A stretch of DNA of 64,000 nt from assembly GCF_023100805.1 (NCBI RefSeq), contig NZ_CP095855.1, positions 2,211,001 through 2,275,000 on the forward strand, read 5' to 3'. The number at the start of each line of letters is the position of its first letter. Position 1 is the first letter of the stretch. Below, piece after piece: positions 16,583-26,531 of the stretch. Both the position numbers and the translations under genes were made by a program. This stretch comes from Chitinophaga filiformis (GTDB lineage: Bacteria; Bacteroidota; Bacteroidia; Chitinophagales; Chitinophagaceae). Below the pieces are notes generated by a model. The model ran no database searches. It was not told where the DNA came from and worked only from the letters and a program-made list of their open reading frames with translations.

Positions 16583-19500
16583 ATGGGTAAGTTATTTGTA
16601 AGCATATATAATTTCTTCCACCGGCATAAGGCCTGGCTATGGATCTGTACCATCGCCTGTTTCGCCCTGGCCGGTTATTTCGCCTCCCGTATTAAACTGG
16701 AAGAAGACATTACCCGTATCCTGCCGCAGGATAAGAAGCTCGATAAATTACAGCAGGTGTTCAACGATTCCCGGTTTGCCGACAAACTGGTGATCACCAT
16801 CTCTCAGAAAGATACAACACAGGCGCCCCAGCCAGACAGCCTGACGGCTTTTGCACAGGCCCTGACTGCACGGGTGAATGAACGTTATGCACCCTACATC
16901 AAACAGTTCCAGGCACAGGTAGAAGACGCCGCCGTACTGGATCTCATGCAGGTGATACAACAACACCTGCCGGTATTCCTGGAGGAAAGAGATTATCAGA
17001 AGATCGATTCGCTGATCATGCCTGACAGGCTGCAGCAGACCCTGGAAAATAATTATCGTACACTGATTTCTCCCGCCGGACTGGTAGTGAAGAAAGTGAT
17101 CGCCGGTGACCCGGTGGGAATGTCCTGGCTGGGTATTAAGAAACTGCAGCACCTGCAGTACGATGACCAATTCGAACTGTATGATGGCTTTGTCATGAGC
17201 AAAGACCAGCGGCATTTGTTGTTGTTCATTACACCGGCAAATCCTGCGAGTGCCACCGGAAAGAATGCAGCATTGTTAAAGGGATTACAGGCAGAAATAG
17301 ATACACTACAGAAAAGTTCAACTGCTGCAGGTGCGTCTTTTTTCGGCGCTGCTGCCGTATCTGCAGGAAATGCTATGCAACTCAGGCAGGATACCCTGCT
17401 GACACAGGGCATTGTGGTACTATTGCTGGTAGTGCTGATCGCCCTGTTCTTCAGAAAGAAACGTGCACCGCTATTGGTAATGTTGCCGGTAGTATTTGGC
17501 GCCTTGTTCTCTCTTGCCGTGATCGCCATTGTACAGCAAAGTATATCTGTGATCGCATTAGGTGCGGGAGCCGTAGTACTGGGTATTGCGGTGAATTATT
17601 CATTACATGTCTTTAACCACTATCGTCACCTGCCTGATATCCGTGAAGTGATCCGTGACCTGGCTACTCCTATGACCGTCGGTAGCTTTACAACCGTGGG
17701 TGGTTTTGCCTGTCTGCAGTTTGTAGAATCGCCCATCTTACAGGATGTTGGCCTGTTTGCCGCATTAAGTCTCATAGGCGCTGCATTGTTTTCCCTGATC
17801 TTCCTGCCACACTGGATCATATTGGGCAAACAGCCGGCGCATCCGCCGGTACAGCAGCACAACTGGCTGGACAAACTAGCTGCTTATAAACCGGAAAAGA
17901 ACAAATACCTGGTAGGCGTTATTGTACTACTGACGGTTATCTTCTTCTTTACTGCAGGTAAGGTGGGTTTTGAAAGTGATATGATGCGCATGAACTTCAT
18001 GCGTCCTGAACTAAAAGCGGCAGAAGCAAAGTTCAACGAGGTGAATGCCTATACTGCACAATCCGTCTACCTCGTTACGGATGGTGCCGATCTGGAAGCA
18101 GCCTTGCAGCATAGTGAACGCCTGCTGCCACTGATACATGGATTACAGGAAAAAGGAATCATAAAGAAATATGCTGGTGTAAATACCTTGCTGATGTCCG
18201 ACAAGGAACAGCAACAAAGGATACAGCGCTGGAATACATACTGGACACCTGAAAAGAAACAACAACTGGTTGCCTATCTTCAGCAGCACGGACCGGCAGT
18301 TGGTTATAAAGCCGCTGCATTTGAACCCTTTGTGCAGTGGCTGCAAAAGGACTTCACGCCTGTTCCGGAAAGCGATCTGAAGGCATTGCGCTCCGGCAAC
18401 CTGGGCGACTTCATTACAGAAAAGAAAGACCGTGTATCTCTGGTTACACTGCTGAAAGTAGACCCAGCGCAAAAAGCGGCAGTATATAAAGCTTTGGGTG
18501 AACAGGAACATACTACGGTGCTGGATAAGCAGTATGTGGCTAATCGCCTGGCAGAAGTGATCCGTAATGAGTTTAACAGCATTGCCTGGATGACGTCTTT
18601 ACTGGTATTCTTTGCCCTGCTGATCTCATATGGTCGGATAGAACTGGCGCTGATCACTTTTATTCCAATGCTCATCAGCTGGATCTGGATACTGGGTATC
18701 ATGGGGCTGTTTGGAATTAAATTCAATATCGTTAACATCATTCTGAGCTCGTTCATCTTTGGTCTTGGAGATGATTACAGCATCTTTACCATGGATGGCC
18801 TGCTGCAGCAGTATAAATCCGGCAGAGAAGATAATTTGTCTTCTTTCCGTACTTCCATCTTCCTTTCAGCTATTACCACCATCCTGGGATTGGGTGTGAT
18901 GATCTTTGCCAGGCATCCATCGCTGCGCTCTATTGCATTGATCTCTATCATCGGCATCAGCTGCGTAGTGCTGATCTCGCAGGTAATGATACCATTCCTC
19001 TTTAACTGGCTGATCACCAATCGTACCCGTAAAGGCAGAGCGCCGTGGACGTTGCACGGATGGGTGAAATCAGTTTTCGCCTTTGCTTATTTCACCTCGG
19101 GATGCCTGGTGCTGACAGTAATAGGATGGGTACTGGTGAAGTTTAATCCCTTTAAGAAAAAGACGAAAGCAAAATATTTATACCACCGCATCTTATCGGC
19201 GTATACGAAGTCTGTGATCTATATCATGGGCAACGTAAAAAAGAAGATCATCAATCCGGATGGTGAGAAGATGGAGACACCTGCAGTGATCATCAGTAAC
19301 CACCAGTCCTTCCTGGATATCCTGGTGTCTACGATGTTGAATCCAAAGGTGATCCTGCTGACGAGTGAGTGGGTATGGAACTCTCCGGTGTTTGGCGCAG
19401 TAGTGAGGATGGGCGATTATTATCCCGTAGCAGAAGGCGCTGAGGGGAGCATTGAAAAGCTGAGAAAGAAGGTGGAAGAGGGGTATTCTATCGTGGTCTA

Positions 19501-20458
19501 TCCGGAAGGAACCCGTTCTCCCGACGCATCAATAAAGCGTTTCCATAAAGGAGCATTCTACATCGCAGAGCAAATGGGGCTGGATATACTGCCGATCGTG
19601 TTGCATGGTACGGCGTACACCATGAGCAAGAATGATTTCCTGCTGAAAGATGGTACCATCACCGTGAAATACCTGCCAAGGATCAAAGCCGGCGATACCT
19701 CCTGGGGAGACAACTACACAGCGCGTACTAAACAGATCAGCCGCTACTTCAAGGCAGAATACGAAAAGCTGCGTGAGGAAACAGAGGTGCCGGCTTATTT
19801 CAGGGAACAACTCATCTACAACTATATTTATAAAGGGCCTGTACTGGAATGGTACATGCGTATCAAAACAAAACTGGAAGGTAACTATGCATTGTTCGAC
19901 CAGTTGTTGCCGAAACGGGGTCGCATCCTGGACATCGGATGCGGATATGGCTTTATGAGCTATATGCTGCACTGGCTGTCTGAAGAGCGCGAAATGAAGG
20001 GAATAGACTATGATGAGGAGAAGATCATTACCGCACAGCATTGTTATCTGCGGAATGAGCAGGTGAGTTTTGAACATGCGGATGTGACTAACTATGCCTT
20101 CGGACAGTACGATGCCTATGTGATCAGTGATGTGCTGCATTACCTGCAACCCGGAGAACAGGAGAAGGTGCTGTCGGCCTGTATCAGTCAGCTGGGCCCT
20201 GATGGTGTGATCATTGTACGTGATGGAGACAGCGATCTGAAGGAAAGGCATGAAGGCACCAAACTCACGGAATTCTTTTCTACTAAACTGATCGGATTCA
20301 ATAAGACGAAAGATAAACCGCTGTCATTCTTCTCTTCTTCCCGCATCCGGGAAATTGTTACAGCTAACGGAGCGGTAATGGAACAGATAGACAATACAAA
20401 ATATACCTCCAACGTAATTTTCATTATCAAAAAGTTATCCCCTGTACATGCAATATGA
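16583..20458 (+). CDS. Trifunctional MMPL exporter-acyltransferase-methyltransferase fusion
   Basis: At 1291 residues this is the largest gene of the operon. Residues 1 to about 850 form an RND/MMPL-type exporter with two sets of membrane segments around large periplasmic loops. Residues about 870-1060 are a PlsC-type acyltransferase with NHQSFLDI near 905 and PEGTRS near 973. Residues about 1085-1250 are a class I methyltransferase with RILDIGCGYGF near 1115. In other aryl-polyene clusters these activities are on separate genes. The reading frame is continuous, so this is a true fusion. It would move and modify the pigment or its lipid precursor at the inner membrane. Confidence 0.88.
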   Translation: MGKLFVSIYNFFHRHKAWLWICTIACFALAGYFASRIKLEEDITRILPQDKKLDKLQQVFNDSRFADKLVITISQKDTTQAPQPDSLTAFAQALTARVNERYAPYIKQFQAQVEDAAVLDLMQVIQQHLPVFLEERDYQKIDSLIMPDRLQQTLENNYRTLISPAGLVVKKVIAGDPVGMSWLGIKKLQHLQYDDQFELYDGFVMSKDQRHLLLFITPANPASATGKNAALLKGLQAEIDTLQKSSTAAGASFFGAAAVSAGNAMQLRQDTLLTQGIVVLLLVVLIALFFRKKRAPLLVMLPVVFGALFSLAVIAIVQQSISVIALGAGAVVLGIAVNYSLHVFNHYRHLPDIREVIRDLATPMTVGSFTTVGGFACLQFVESPILQDVGLFAALSLIGAALFSLIFLPHWIILGKQPAHPPVQQHNWLDKLAAYKPEKNKYLVGVIVLLTVIFFFTAGKVGFESDMMRMNFMRPELKAAEAKFNEVNAYTAQSVYLVTDGADLEAALQHSERLLPLIHGLQEKGIIKKYAGVNTLLMSDKEQQQRIQRWNTYWTPEKKQQLVAYLQQHGPAVGYKAAAFEPFVQWLQKDFTPVPESDLKALRSGNLGDFITEKKDRVSLVTLLKVDPAQKAAVYKALGEQEHTTVLDKQYVANRLAEVIRNEFNSIAWMTSLLVFFALLISYGRIELALITFIPMLISWIWILGIMGLFGIKFNIVNIILSSFIFGLGDDYSIFTMDGLLQQYKSGREDNLSSFRTSIFLSAITTILGLGVMIFARHPSLRSIALISIIGISCVVLISQVMIPFLFNWLITNRTRKGRAPWTLHGWVKSVFAFAYFTSGCLVLTVIGWVLVKFNPFKKKTKAKYLYHRILSAYTKSVIYIMGNVKKKIINPDGEKMETPAVIISNHQSFLDILVSTMLNPKVILLTSEWVWNSPVFGAVVRMGDYYPVAEGAEGSIEKLRKKVEEGYSIVVYPEGTRSPDASIKRFHKGAFYIAEQMGLDILPIVLHGTAYTMSKNDFLLKDGTITVKYLPRIKAGDTSWGDNYTARTKQISRYFKAEYEKLREETEVPAYFREQLIYNYIYKGPVLEWYMRIKTKLEGNYALFDQLLPKRGRILDIGCGYGFMSYMLHWLSEEREMKGIDYDEEKIITAQHCYLRNEQVSFEHADVTNYAFGQYDAYVISDVLHYLQPGEQEKVLSACISQLGPDGVIIVRDGDSDLKERHEGTKLTEFFSTKLIGFNKTKDKPLSFFSSSRIREIVTANGAVMEQIDNTKYTSNVIFIIKKLSPVHAI

Positions 20459-21953
20459 TGTGATCATAATAGGTAGCGGGCTCGGAAGCCTGGTTTGTGG
20501 CGCTATTCTCAGCAAGAATGGCTACAAAGTCTGCCTCTATGAAAAAAACCGGCAGATAGGCGGCTGTCTGCAGACATTTTCCCGCGACAAAGCGATTATC
20601 GATTCAGGTGTACACTATATCGGCGGGCTGGGAGATGGACAAACCTTAAACCAGGTATTCCGTTACCTGGGTATCATGGATAAAATGAAGCTGCGCCAGC
20701 TGGACATGGATGGATTTGATCATATTCATTTCGGTAATGAACAGAAAGTATATAAGCTGGCCCAGGGCTACGATAATTTTATAAAGCAGCTGTTGAAAGA
20801 TTTTCCTGAAGAAAAAGACGCCCTGTACGCGTATTGTGACATGATGCGGGACGTGTGCAGCAAATTCCCTTTGTTCAACCTGCGGATGGGCGACTATCGC
20901 GAAAAGGAGGGGGTAATGGGAATTGATACGTACGATTTCATCAGCAGTATCACGAAGAATGAGCGGCTGCAGCATGTGCTGGCAGGCAATAACCTGCTGT
21001 ATGCAGGCGAACAGGGCAAAACACCGCTTTATGTACATGCGCTCGTGCAACACAGCTATATAGAAAGCTCCTGGAAATGTGTGGATGGCGGCTCCCAGAT
21101 ATCCCGTGCACTGAACAAGGTGATCAGGGAGCATGGAGGAGACATCATCAGGAACACAGAAGTGGTGCGCATCGTTGAGTTTGACGGAAAGGTCGATCAT
21201 ATTGTACTGGCAAGCGGAGAGCAGGTGTCTGCCAGGCATTTTATATCTGGTCTGCATCCTGCCAAGACGATGGAAATGACAGAAAGTATCAGTTTGCGAC
21301 AAGCCTACAAAGCAAGGATCTGCACACTGGAGAATACGCCCGGTACCTTTATGCTGAATGTGGTACTGAAGCCAGGTACTTTCCCTTACCAGAACTATAA
21401 CTACTATCATCACGATAGCAACAATGCCTGGGATGGTGTGCATTACACGTCAGAGAACTGGCCGAATACCTACGCTCTCTTTGTCTCTGCCGGTACAGGA
21501 AAGGAGCAGTTTGCCGATAACCTGTCTATCATGACCTATATGCGTTATGCCGATGTACAACGCTGGCAGGATACTTTCAATACCGATTCGCACCCCGATA
21601 TGCGGTGCGCTGACTACCAGGAGTTCAAGAAAGAAAGATCAGAAAGACTGCTGGATGCTGTGGAGAAACAGTACCCGGGTATCCGCGATTGTATACTTGC
21701 ATATTATTCTTCTACACCGTTGACATACAGGGACTATCTGGCTATGCCGGAAGGCAGTATGTACGGCATTGCAAAAGATGCCGCTGATCCTTTGAAAACA
21801 ATGATCTCGGCAGCCACGAGGTTACCCAATTTGTATCTTACCGGGCAAAACCTGAACTTGCATGGGATTTTGGGGGTAACGATGACAGCAGTGGTCACCA
21901 GTTCGGTGCTACTGGGCATGGAAAAACTTATAAACGATATTAACGCAGCATAA
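20448..21953 (+). CDS. CrtI/phytoene-desaturase-like FAD oxidoreductase
   Basis: A 501-residue flavoprotein with an N-terminal FAD-binding motif (GSGLGSLVCG, then YEKN.QIGGC) and a C-terminal LTGQNLNLHGILGV segment as in carotene desaturases and retinol saturases. It overlaps the fusion gene by 11 bp. In a flexirubin-type pathway it could act on the polyene or on saturation of a side chain; no carotenoid gene is nearby. The exact reaction is unknown. Confidence 0.82.
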   Translation: MQYDVIIIGSGLGSLVCGAILSKNGYKVCLYEKNRQIGGCLQTFSRDKAIIDSGVHYIGGLGDGQTLNQVFRYLGIMDKMKLRQLDMDGFDHIHFGNEQKVYKLAQGYDNFIKQLLKDFPEEKDALYAYCDMMRDVCSKFPLFNLRMGDYREKEGVMGIDTYDFISSITKNERLQHVLAGNNLLYAGEQGKTPLYVHALVQHSYIESSWKCVDGGSQISRALNKVIREHGGDIIRNTEVVRIVEFDGKVDHIVLASGEQVSARHFISGLHPAKTMEMTESISLRQAYKARICTLENTPGTFMLNVVLKPGTFPYQNYNYYHHDSNNAWDGVHYTSENWPNTYALFVSAGTGKEQFADNLSIMTYMRYADVQRWQDTFNTDSHPDMRCADYQEFKKERSERLLDAVEKQYPGIRDCILAYYSSTPLTYRDYLAMPEGSMYGIAKDAADPLKTMISAATRLPNLYLTGQNLNLHGILGVTMTAVVTSSVLLGMEKLINDINAA

Positions 21954-21965
21954 ACGAATAGAGAG

Positions 21966-23654
21966 ATGTCATTGAAAAAGGGAAAAAAACGGAGCGGATG
22001 GCGTAGACTGGGCAAGGCGCTGTTGTATGTGACAGGGACGATCGTATTACTACTGATCATACTGGTTATATATGTGGTCAGCGTATCGCATATCGATCCG
22101 CCGGCAATAACAGATAAACAATCCCTTCAATGGCAGCGCAAGCCGCTGGACAGCACCAGCTACACCCTGGGCAACAGCTGGTTCCGCAAAAGTGAGAGTG
22201 GCCTGTATGAAATGTATGTGGAAGGAAAGCCTTTTGAAAGAGGGGTGGTGGAAGGTAAGCTATCAGCCGAGCTGATACAGCGACAGGAAGATCATTTTAC
22301 CGATCAGATCAAAAAGATGATCCCTTCACAATCCTACCTGAAATTCCTCCGCTACTTCGTGGGCTTCTTTAACCGGAACCTTGCACACAATATTGCTGAA
22401 GAGAATAAAGAGGAGATCTATGGGATCTCTTTTTCTGCATCTGATAAGTACGATTTCATCGGCACCAATTATGAACGTATCCTGAACTACCACGCTGCAC
22501 ACGATATTGGACATGCCTTACAGAATATGGCGCTGGTAGCCTGTACCTCCTTTGGTACCTGGAATGGCGCTTCTGCCGACAGTAGCCTGATCATAGGCCG
22601 AAACTTTGATTTTTATGTAGGAGATAAATTCGCAGAAGATAAGATAGTAGCCTTCTATCATCCTGAAAAGGGTTACCGTTTTATGATGATAACCTGGGGT
22701 GGCTTTACAGGCGTAGCATCCGGCATGAATGAGAAGGGATTGACGGTTACTATCAATGCAGATAAAAGCGATATCCCTACCGGCTCTGCCACACCGGTAT
22801 CGCTGGTAGCCAGGGAAGTGCTCCAGTATGCGAAGAACATCAATGAAGCCTGGGCTATTGCCAGCAAGCATAAGATGTTTGTATCGGAATCATTCCTGGT
22901 AGGCTCCGCAGAAGACAATCGTGCGGCTATCATAGAGAAGACGCCGGAGAAGATGGATATGTACGATCCGAAAGATCAGTTCATCACCTGCACCAATCAC
23001 TTCCAGGGCAGCACCCTGGGTACGGAAGAGAAAAATATCAAACAAAGGGATGAAACTGCGTCCGGCTACCGTTTTAATCGTTTGTCGGAGTTATTGCAGC
23101 AGCATGGTCCTAATACAGTACAGAAGACTGTCGACATCCTGCGCGACCGCTATGGCCTGCACGGAGAGAATATCGGAATGGGAAATGAAAGAGCGATCAA
23201 CCAGTTAATTGCACACCATGCCGTAGTATTTGAACCTAAGAAGAAAATGGTATGGGTTTCTACAGCGCCCTGGCAGCTGGGCAAATTCGTGGCTTACAAC
23301 CTCGATTCCGTGTTTAATATGAAAGGACTGCAATATGACCATGAGATCTACGACAGCTCACAGACCATTGCAGCAGATCCTTTCCTGCAAACGCAGGATT
23401 ATAAATCTTTCGTAGCTTTCAGGGCTATGAAGGCTGATATTATGGACGGCAAAGAAGTAGACGTAAAGCAGCTCATCCGTCTCAATCCTGAATACTATCA
23501 TGCCTATGTACTGGCAGGAGATTATGAGTTTAAGCATAAGCAGTATAAGGCTGCAGCCGGTTATTATAAAACAGCATTGACTAAAGTAATAGCGACGAAA
23601 GCAGAAGAAGATCATATCCGCAAACAATTGGAAAAATGCGCTAAAAGTAATTAA
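21966..23654 (+). CDS. Membrane-anchored C45-type Ntn-hydrolase/acyltransferase with C-terminal TPR-like helices
   Basis: The 562-residue protein has one N-terminal membrane anchor (residues about 18-40). The core resembles the acyl-CoA:6-aminopenicillanate acyltransferase / C45 family: Cys193 in VACTSFGTWNG is the likely autocatalytic nucleophile, followed by GRNFDF and NEKGLTVTIN. Residues about 505-545 look like a tetratricopeptide pair. Family enzymes hydrolyse or form amide bonds. In this cluster it is a candidate for joining the polyene acid to its acceptor, which is an inference. Confidence 0.78.
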   Translation: MSLKKGKKRSGWRRLGKALLYVTGTIVLLLIILVIYVVSVSHIDPPAITDKQSLQWQRKPLDSTSYTLGNSWFRKSESGLYEMYVEGKPFERGVVEGKLSAELIQRQEDHFTDQIKKMIPSQSYLKFLRYFVGFFNRNLAHNIAEENKEEIYGISFSASDKYDFIGTNYERILNYHAAHDIGHALQNMALVACTSFGTWNGASADSSLIIGRNFDFYVGDKFAEDKIVAFYHPEKGYRFMMITWGGFTGVASGMNEKGLTVTINADKSDIPTGSATPVSLVAREVLQYAKNINEAWAIASKHKMFVSESFLVGSAEDNRAAIIEKTPEKMDMYDPKDQFITCTNHFQGSTLGTEEKNIKQRDETASGYRFNRLSELLQQHGPNTVQKTVDILRDRYGLHGENIGMGNERAINQLIAHHAVVFEPKKKMVWVSTAPWQLGKFVAYNLDSVFNMKGLQYDHEIYDSSQTIAADPFLQTQDYKSFVAFRAMKADIMDGKEVDVKQLIRLNPEYYHAYVLAGDYEFKHKQYKAAAGYYKTALTKVIATKAEEDHIRKQLEKCAKSN

Positions 23655-23655
23655 C

Positions 23656-24033
23656 ATGATATACGGGATCGGTACTGACATCATCGAAGTAGACCGCATT
23701 GCGGCCAAGATGGAAAAAGGAAAAGGATTCCGGGATATGGTATTTACACCGCATGAAATAGCCTATTGTGAAGAACAGGTCAATCCTGCCCAGCATTATG
23801 CTGCCCGCTTTGCCGCAAAGGAAGCCTTCCTGAAGGCGATGGGCACTGGCTGGGGGTATGGAAAGATCAACTTCAACGAGATAGAGATCAGTAATGAAGA
23901 AACAGGAAAGCCCTTATTACAGCTGACCGGTAATGCAGTGTCCTGCTACAGTGAATTACAGATTAAACAGATACTGGTTTCCTTATCCCATGTAAAAGCA
24001 ACAGCTATTGCCATGGTGGTAATAGAGATCTGA
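23656..24033 (+). CDS. acpS: Holo-[acyl-carrier-protein] synthase
   Basis: A 125-residue AcpS-type phosphopantetheinyl transferase. The Mg-binding motif GIGTDIIEVDRI (Asp8) and RFAAKEAFLKAMG (Glu of KE) are both present. It transfers 4'-phosphopantetheine from CoA to the serines of ACPs. Its presence in the operon suggests that it serves the two pathway ACPs at 3555 and 10462; whether it is also the housekeeping enzyme cannot be judged here. Confidence 0.93.
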   Translation: MIYGIGTDIIEVDRIAAKMEKGKGFRDMVFTPHEIAYCEEQVNPAQHYAARFAAKEAFLKAMGTGWGYGKINFNEIEISNEETGKPLLQLTGNAVSCYSELQIKQILVSLSHVKATAIAMVVIEI

Positions 24034-24045
24034 AAACTGAGTACC

Positions 24046-25335
24046 ATGTATATACCCAACATTGAACTGCAGTCAAAAGCAACTATCAGGCAATTCCAGG
24101 AAAAAGAAGTACTTCACCTGCTGGGATACCTGCGTGAGTTTTCTCCCTTTTACCGGGAATGGTTTGCGAATCATGGTATACAACCTTCTACCGTCAAATC
24201 ATTGAACGATCTGTGGCTGATCCCGCCCGTGACCAAAGAACATCTGCAGGAACAGAACTGGGATTTTTTATGCGTGGATAAAAGCAAGATCGCAGAATAT
24301 ACAACAACCTCAGGCACCCTGGGCCGCCCTGTTATAATTGCGCTGACGCAGAAAGACCAGGAGCGACTCAGCTACAACGAATATATTTCCTTCTGCTGTG
24401 CAGAGGGTACTGAAAATGATATTTACCAGCTGATGCTGACGCTGGACCGCCAGTTTATGGCAGGTATGGCTTATTATAACGGTATCCGCAAGCTGGGGGC
24501 AGGCGTGCTGCGCGTAGGGCCGGGAGTACCTTCCCTGCAGTGGGAGAATATCCGCCGCATACAGCCAACCACTATTGTAGCGGTACCTTCCTTTATTGTG
24601 AAGCTGATCGCTTTTGCGAAAGAACATAACATCGATATTAACGACTGCTCTGTGAAGAGTGCTGTATGTATAGGGGAAAATATCCGTAACGTGGATTTCT
24701 CCCTCAATGTACTGGGCAAGAAGATCACGGAACAATGGAATATCAAACTGTATTCTACGTATGCATCTACGGAAATGCAGACAGCTTTTACAGAGTGTAA
24801 GGCAGGACAGGGGGGGCATCATCACCCCGAACTGTTGTATATAGAGCTGCTGGACGATAACAACCAGCCCGTAGGTCCCGGCGAAGATGGTGAAGTGACC
24901 ATTACCACCCTGGGCGTAGAAGGCATGCCCTTGTTACGTTATAAAACAGGGGATATCTGCCGTTACTATGATGAACCTTGTTCCTGTGGAAGGCATACCA
25001 TGCGTTTATCGCCCGTAATAGGCAGGCGGAAACAGATGATCAAATATAAGGGCACTACCCTGTACCCACCTGCGCTTTTTGACCTGCTGAATGATATGGA
25101 GGAGGTGCGGGAGTTTGTGGTGGAGGTATTCTCCAATGAAATAGGGACTGACGATATACTGCTGCATCTCTGGCCGGTTGCGGAAACCGAGGATATTGAC
25201 CGTAAGATCCGGTCCTACCTGCAGGCGAAGTTGCGGGTAATTCCCCAGGTGCGCTATGTTTCCCAGGCAGACATCATGAAGATGCAGTTCCCGGAAGGCA
25301 GCAGGAAACCTATTAAATTCATTGACAGGCGATAG
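24046..25335 (+). CDS. PaaK-like AMP-forming acyl/aryl ligase
   Basis: A 429-residue ANL-family enzyme of the phenylacetate-CoA ligase branch. The adenylate loop reads YTTTSGTLGRP, and TGDICRYYDEPCSCGR with IGRRKQMIKYKG marks the C-terminal hinge. It should activate an aromatic acid as adenylate and load it on CoA or ACP; 4-coumarate from the lyase at the start of the window is the natural candidate. It is the last gene of the operon, ending 5 bp before a convergent gene. No strong terminator is visible there. Confidence 0.87.
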   Translation: MYIPNIELQSKATIRQFQEKEVLHLLGYLREFSPFYREWFANHGIQPSTVKSLNDLWLIPPVTKEHLQEQNWDFLCVDKSKIAEYTTTSGTLGRPVIIALTQKDQERLSYNEYISFCCAEGTENDIYQLMLTLDRQFMAGMAYYNGIRKLGAGVLRVGPGVPSLQWENIRRIQPTTIVAVPSFIVKLIAFAKEHNIDINDCSVKSAVCIGENIRNVDFSLNVLGKKITEQWNIKLYSTYASTEMQTAFTECKAGQGGHHHPELLYIELLDDNNQPVGPGEDGEVTITTLGVEGMPLLRYKTGDICRYYDEPCSCGRHTMRLSPVIGRRKQMIKYKGTTLYPPALFDLLNDMEEVREFVVEVFSNEIGTDDILLHLWPVAETEDIDRKIRSYLQAKLRVIPQVRYVSQADIMKMQFPEGSRKPIKFIDRR

Positions 25336-25340
25336 CCGGA

Positions 25341-25826
25341 TCAGAAGGAAAAATCTGCATCCGCCGTTGGATTGTCCAGTTTAGTGCTTTTGCGCACCTC
25401 GTTCCGGATCACATGGATCATATTGATCTGGTTAGGATGTTCGTCGTACAGGATATTGTTCCTGACATGGACCCGTTTGAAGGCGGGTATCTTTTCTGCC
25501 GCCAGGAAGCACCAGGCAGCCTCTTCTTCGATCTTATAGCCGAGATATTGCAGGCGTACAGGTTTCCCGTCAGTGGTCACAAGCAGGTGCCTGGCCAGGT
25601 AAGCAGCTATCAGGCTGTCGGTAAGCGCCTGGTTGGCCGGATGCACAATATCGAGGGGTGCTTTATATTGCTTTTTAATAGCATTTTCCAGGTCATCGGC
25701 AAAGATGCGGCAACTTACCTGCAACTCGTTTTTGGACTTGTTGTGCGTTATTTCAGTGACGCTCACATAGAAAGGATGTAATACCGTCAATGCCGTAAGC
25801 AACCATTTAAATAATAATACCCCCAC
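25341..25826 (-). CDS. DUF6702-like small exported protein
   Basis: A 161-residue protein with a short hydrophobic N-terminus (about residues 3-18) and a beta-rich body (HPFYVSVTEITHN, LQVSCRIFADDLENAI). It resembles the Bacteroidota family DUF6702, which often sits beside HupE/UreJ-like membrane proteins and M1 peptidases; that is the arrangement here, with a divergent HupE-like gene. Function is unknown. Confidence 0.75.
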   Translation of the reverse strand: MGVLLFKWLLTALTVLHPFYVSVTEITHNKSKNELQVSCRIFADDLENAIKKQYKAPLDIVHPANQALTDSLIAAYLARHLLVTTDGKPVRLQYLGYKIEEEAAWCFLAAEKIPAFKRVHVRNNILYDEHPNQINMIHVIRNEVRKSTKLDNPTADADFSF

Positions 25827-25896
25827 TTGCCTAAAAAATTTTAAATTTTAAGATGACCTTTGTATAATTACTGAAACTGGCAACAAATATAGGGTA

Positions 25897-26487
25897 ATGA
25901 ACGAGTTTGTGATGTATTTTCAGATGGGATGGCAGCATATTGTAGATTGGGCCGGCATAGATCATATATTATTTATTGCTGCACTATGTGCTGTTTACCT
26001 GCTGGAAGACTGGAGAAAAGTATTGGTGCTGGTGACTGCTTTTACAATAGGACATTCCATTACTCTTGCATTGAGCGTAACGAACGTGGTATATATAAAA
26101 AGCAGTGTGATAGAATTCCTTATACCGGTGACAATAGCTATCACAGCATTTTCAAATGTAATAAGGAAGCAAACTGTTCCGGGCAAATTACAGATCAACT
26201 ACTTTTTCGCAGGGTTTTTCGGATTGATCCATGGAATGGGTTTTTCCGGCTACCTGAAAAGTTTACTGGGTACACAGACAAACATTGTTCGCCCCCTGCT
26301 GGCCTTTAATCTGGGATTGGAATTTGGCCAGATCCTGATTGTTACAGGCGTGCTTTTACTGGCAGCTATTGTCGTAAATATCCGGCACGTGAAGCGGAGA
26401 GACTGGAATATGTTCCTGTCGTCCGCGATTTTCGGGGTTGCTTTTATGATGGCCGCTGAGCGGTATCAGGAATTGATGGTTAAGTAA
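25897..26487 (+). CDS. HupE/UreJ-like integral membrane protein
   Basis: A 196-residue polytopic membrane protein with about six hydrophobic segments. The first region carries WAGIDHILFIAAL, and TIGHSITLAL and GLIHGMGFSG follow; these His-containing segments are typical of the HupE/UreJ family, which includes nickel/cobalt permease-like proteins. It lies between a DUF6702-like gene and an M1 peptidase. A metal-transport role is possible but not shown by sequence. Confidence 0.85.
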   Translation: MNEFVMYFQMGWQHIVDWAGIDHILFIAALCAVYLLEDWRKVLVLVTAFTIGHSITLALSVTNVVYIKSSVIEFLIPVTIAITAFSNVIRKQTVPGKLQINYFFAGFFGLIHGMGFSGYLKSLLGTQTNIVRPLLAFNLGLEFGQILIVTGVLLLAAIVVNIRHVKRRDWNMFLSSAIFGVAFMMAAERYQELMVK

Positions 26488-26531
26488 GCAGTATCAACCA
26501 AGCTGCTGACCTTTGTAATATAGACTTGTTT

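Noticed and set aside
20448..21953. Carotenoid cluster based on the CrtI-like gene
   Set aside because: No phytoene synthase, lycopene cyclase or other carotenoid gene is present; the gene is embedded in the flexirubin-type operon.
25884..25891. TATATTTG on the minus strand as promoter of the DUF6702-like gene
   Set aside because: It matches TAnnTTTG, but no -33 element was found and the region is AT-rich, so a chance match is likely.
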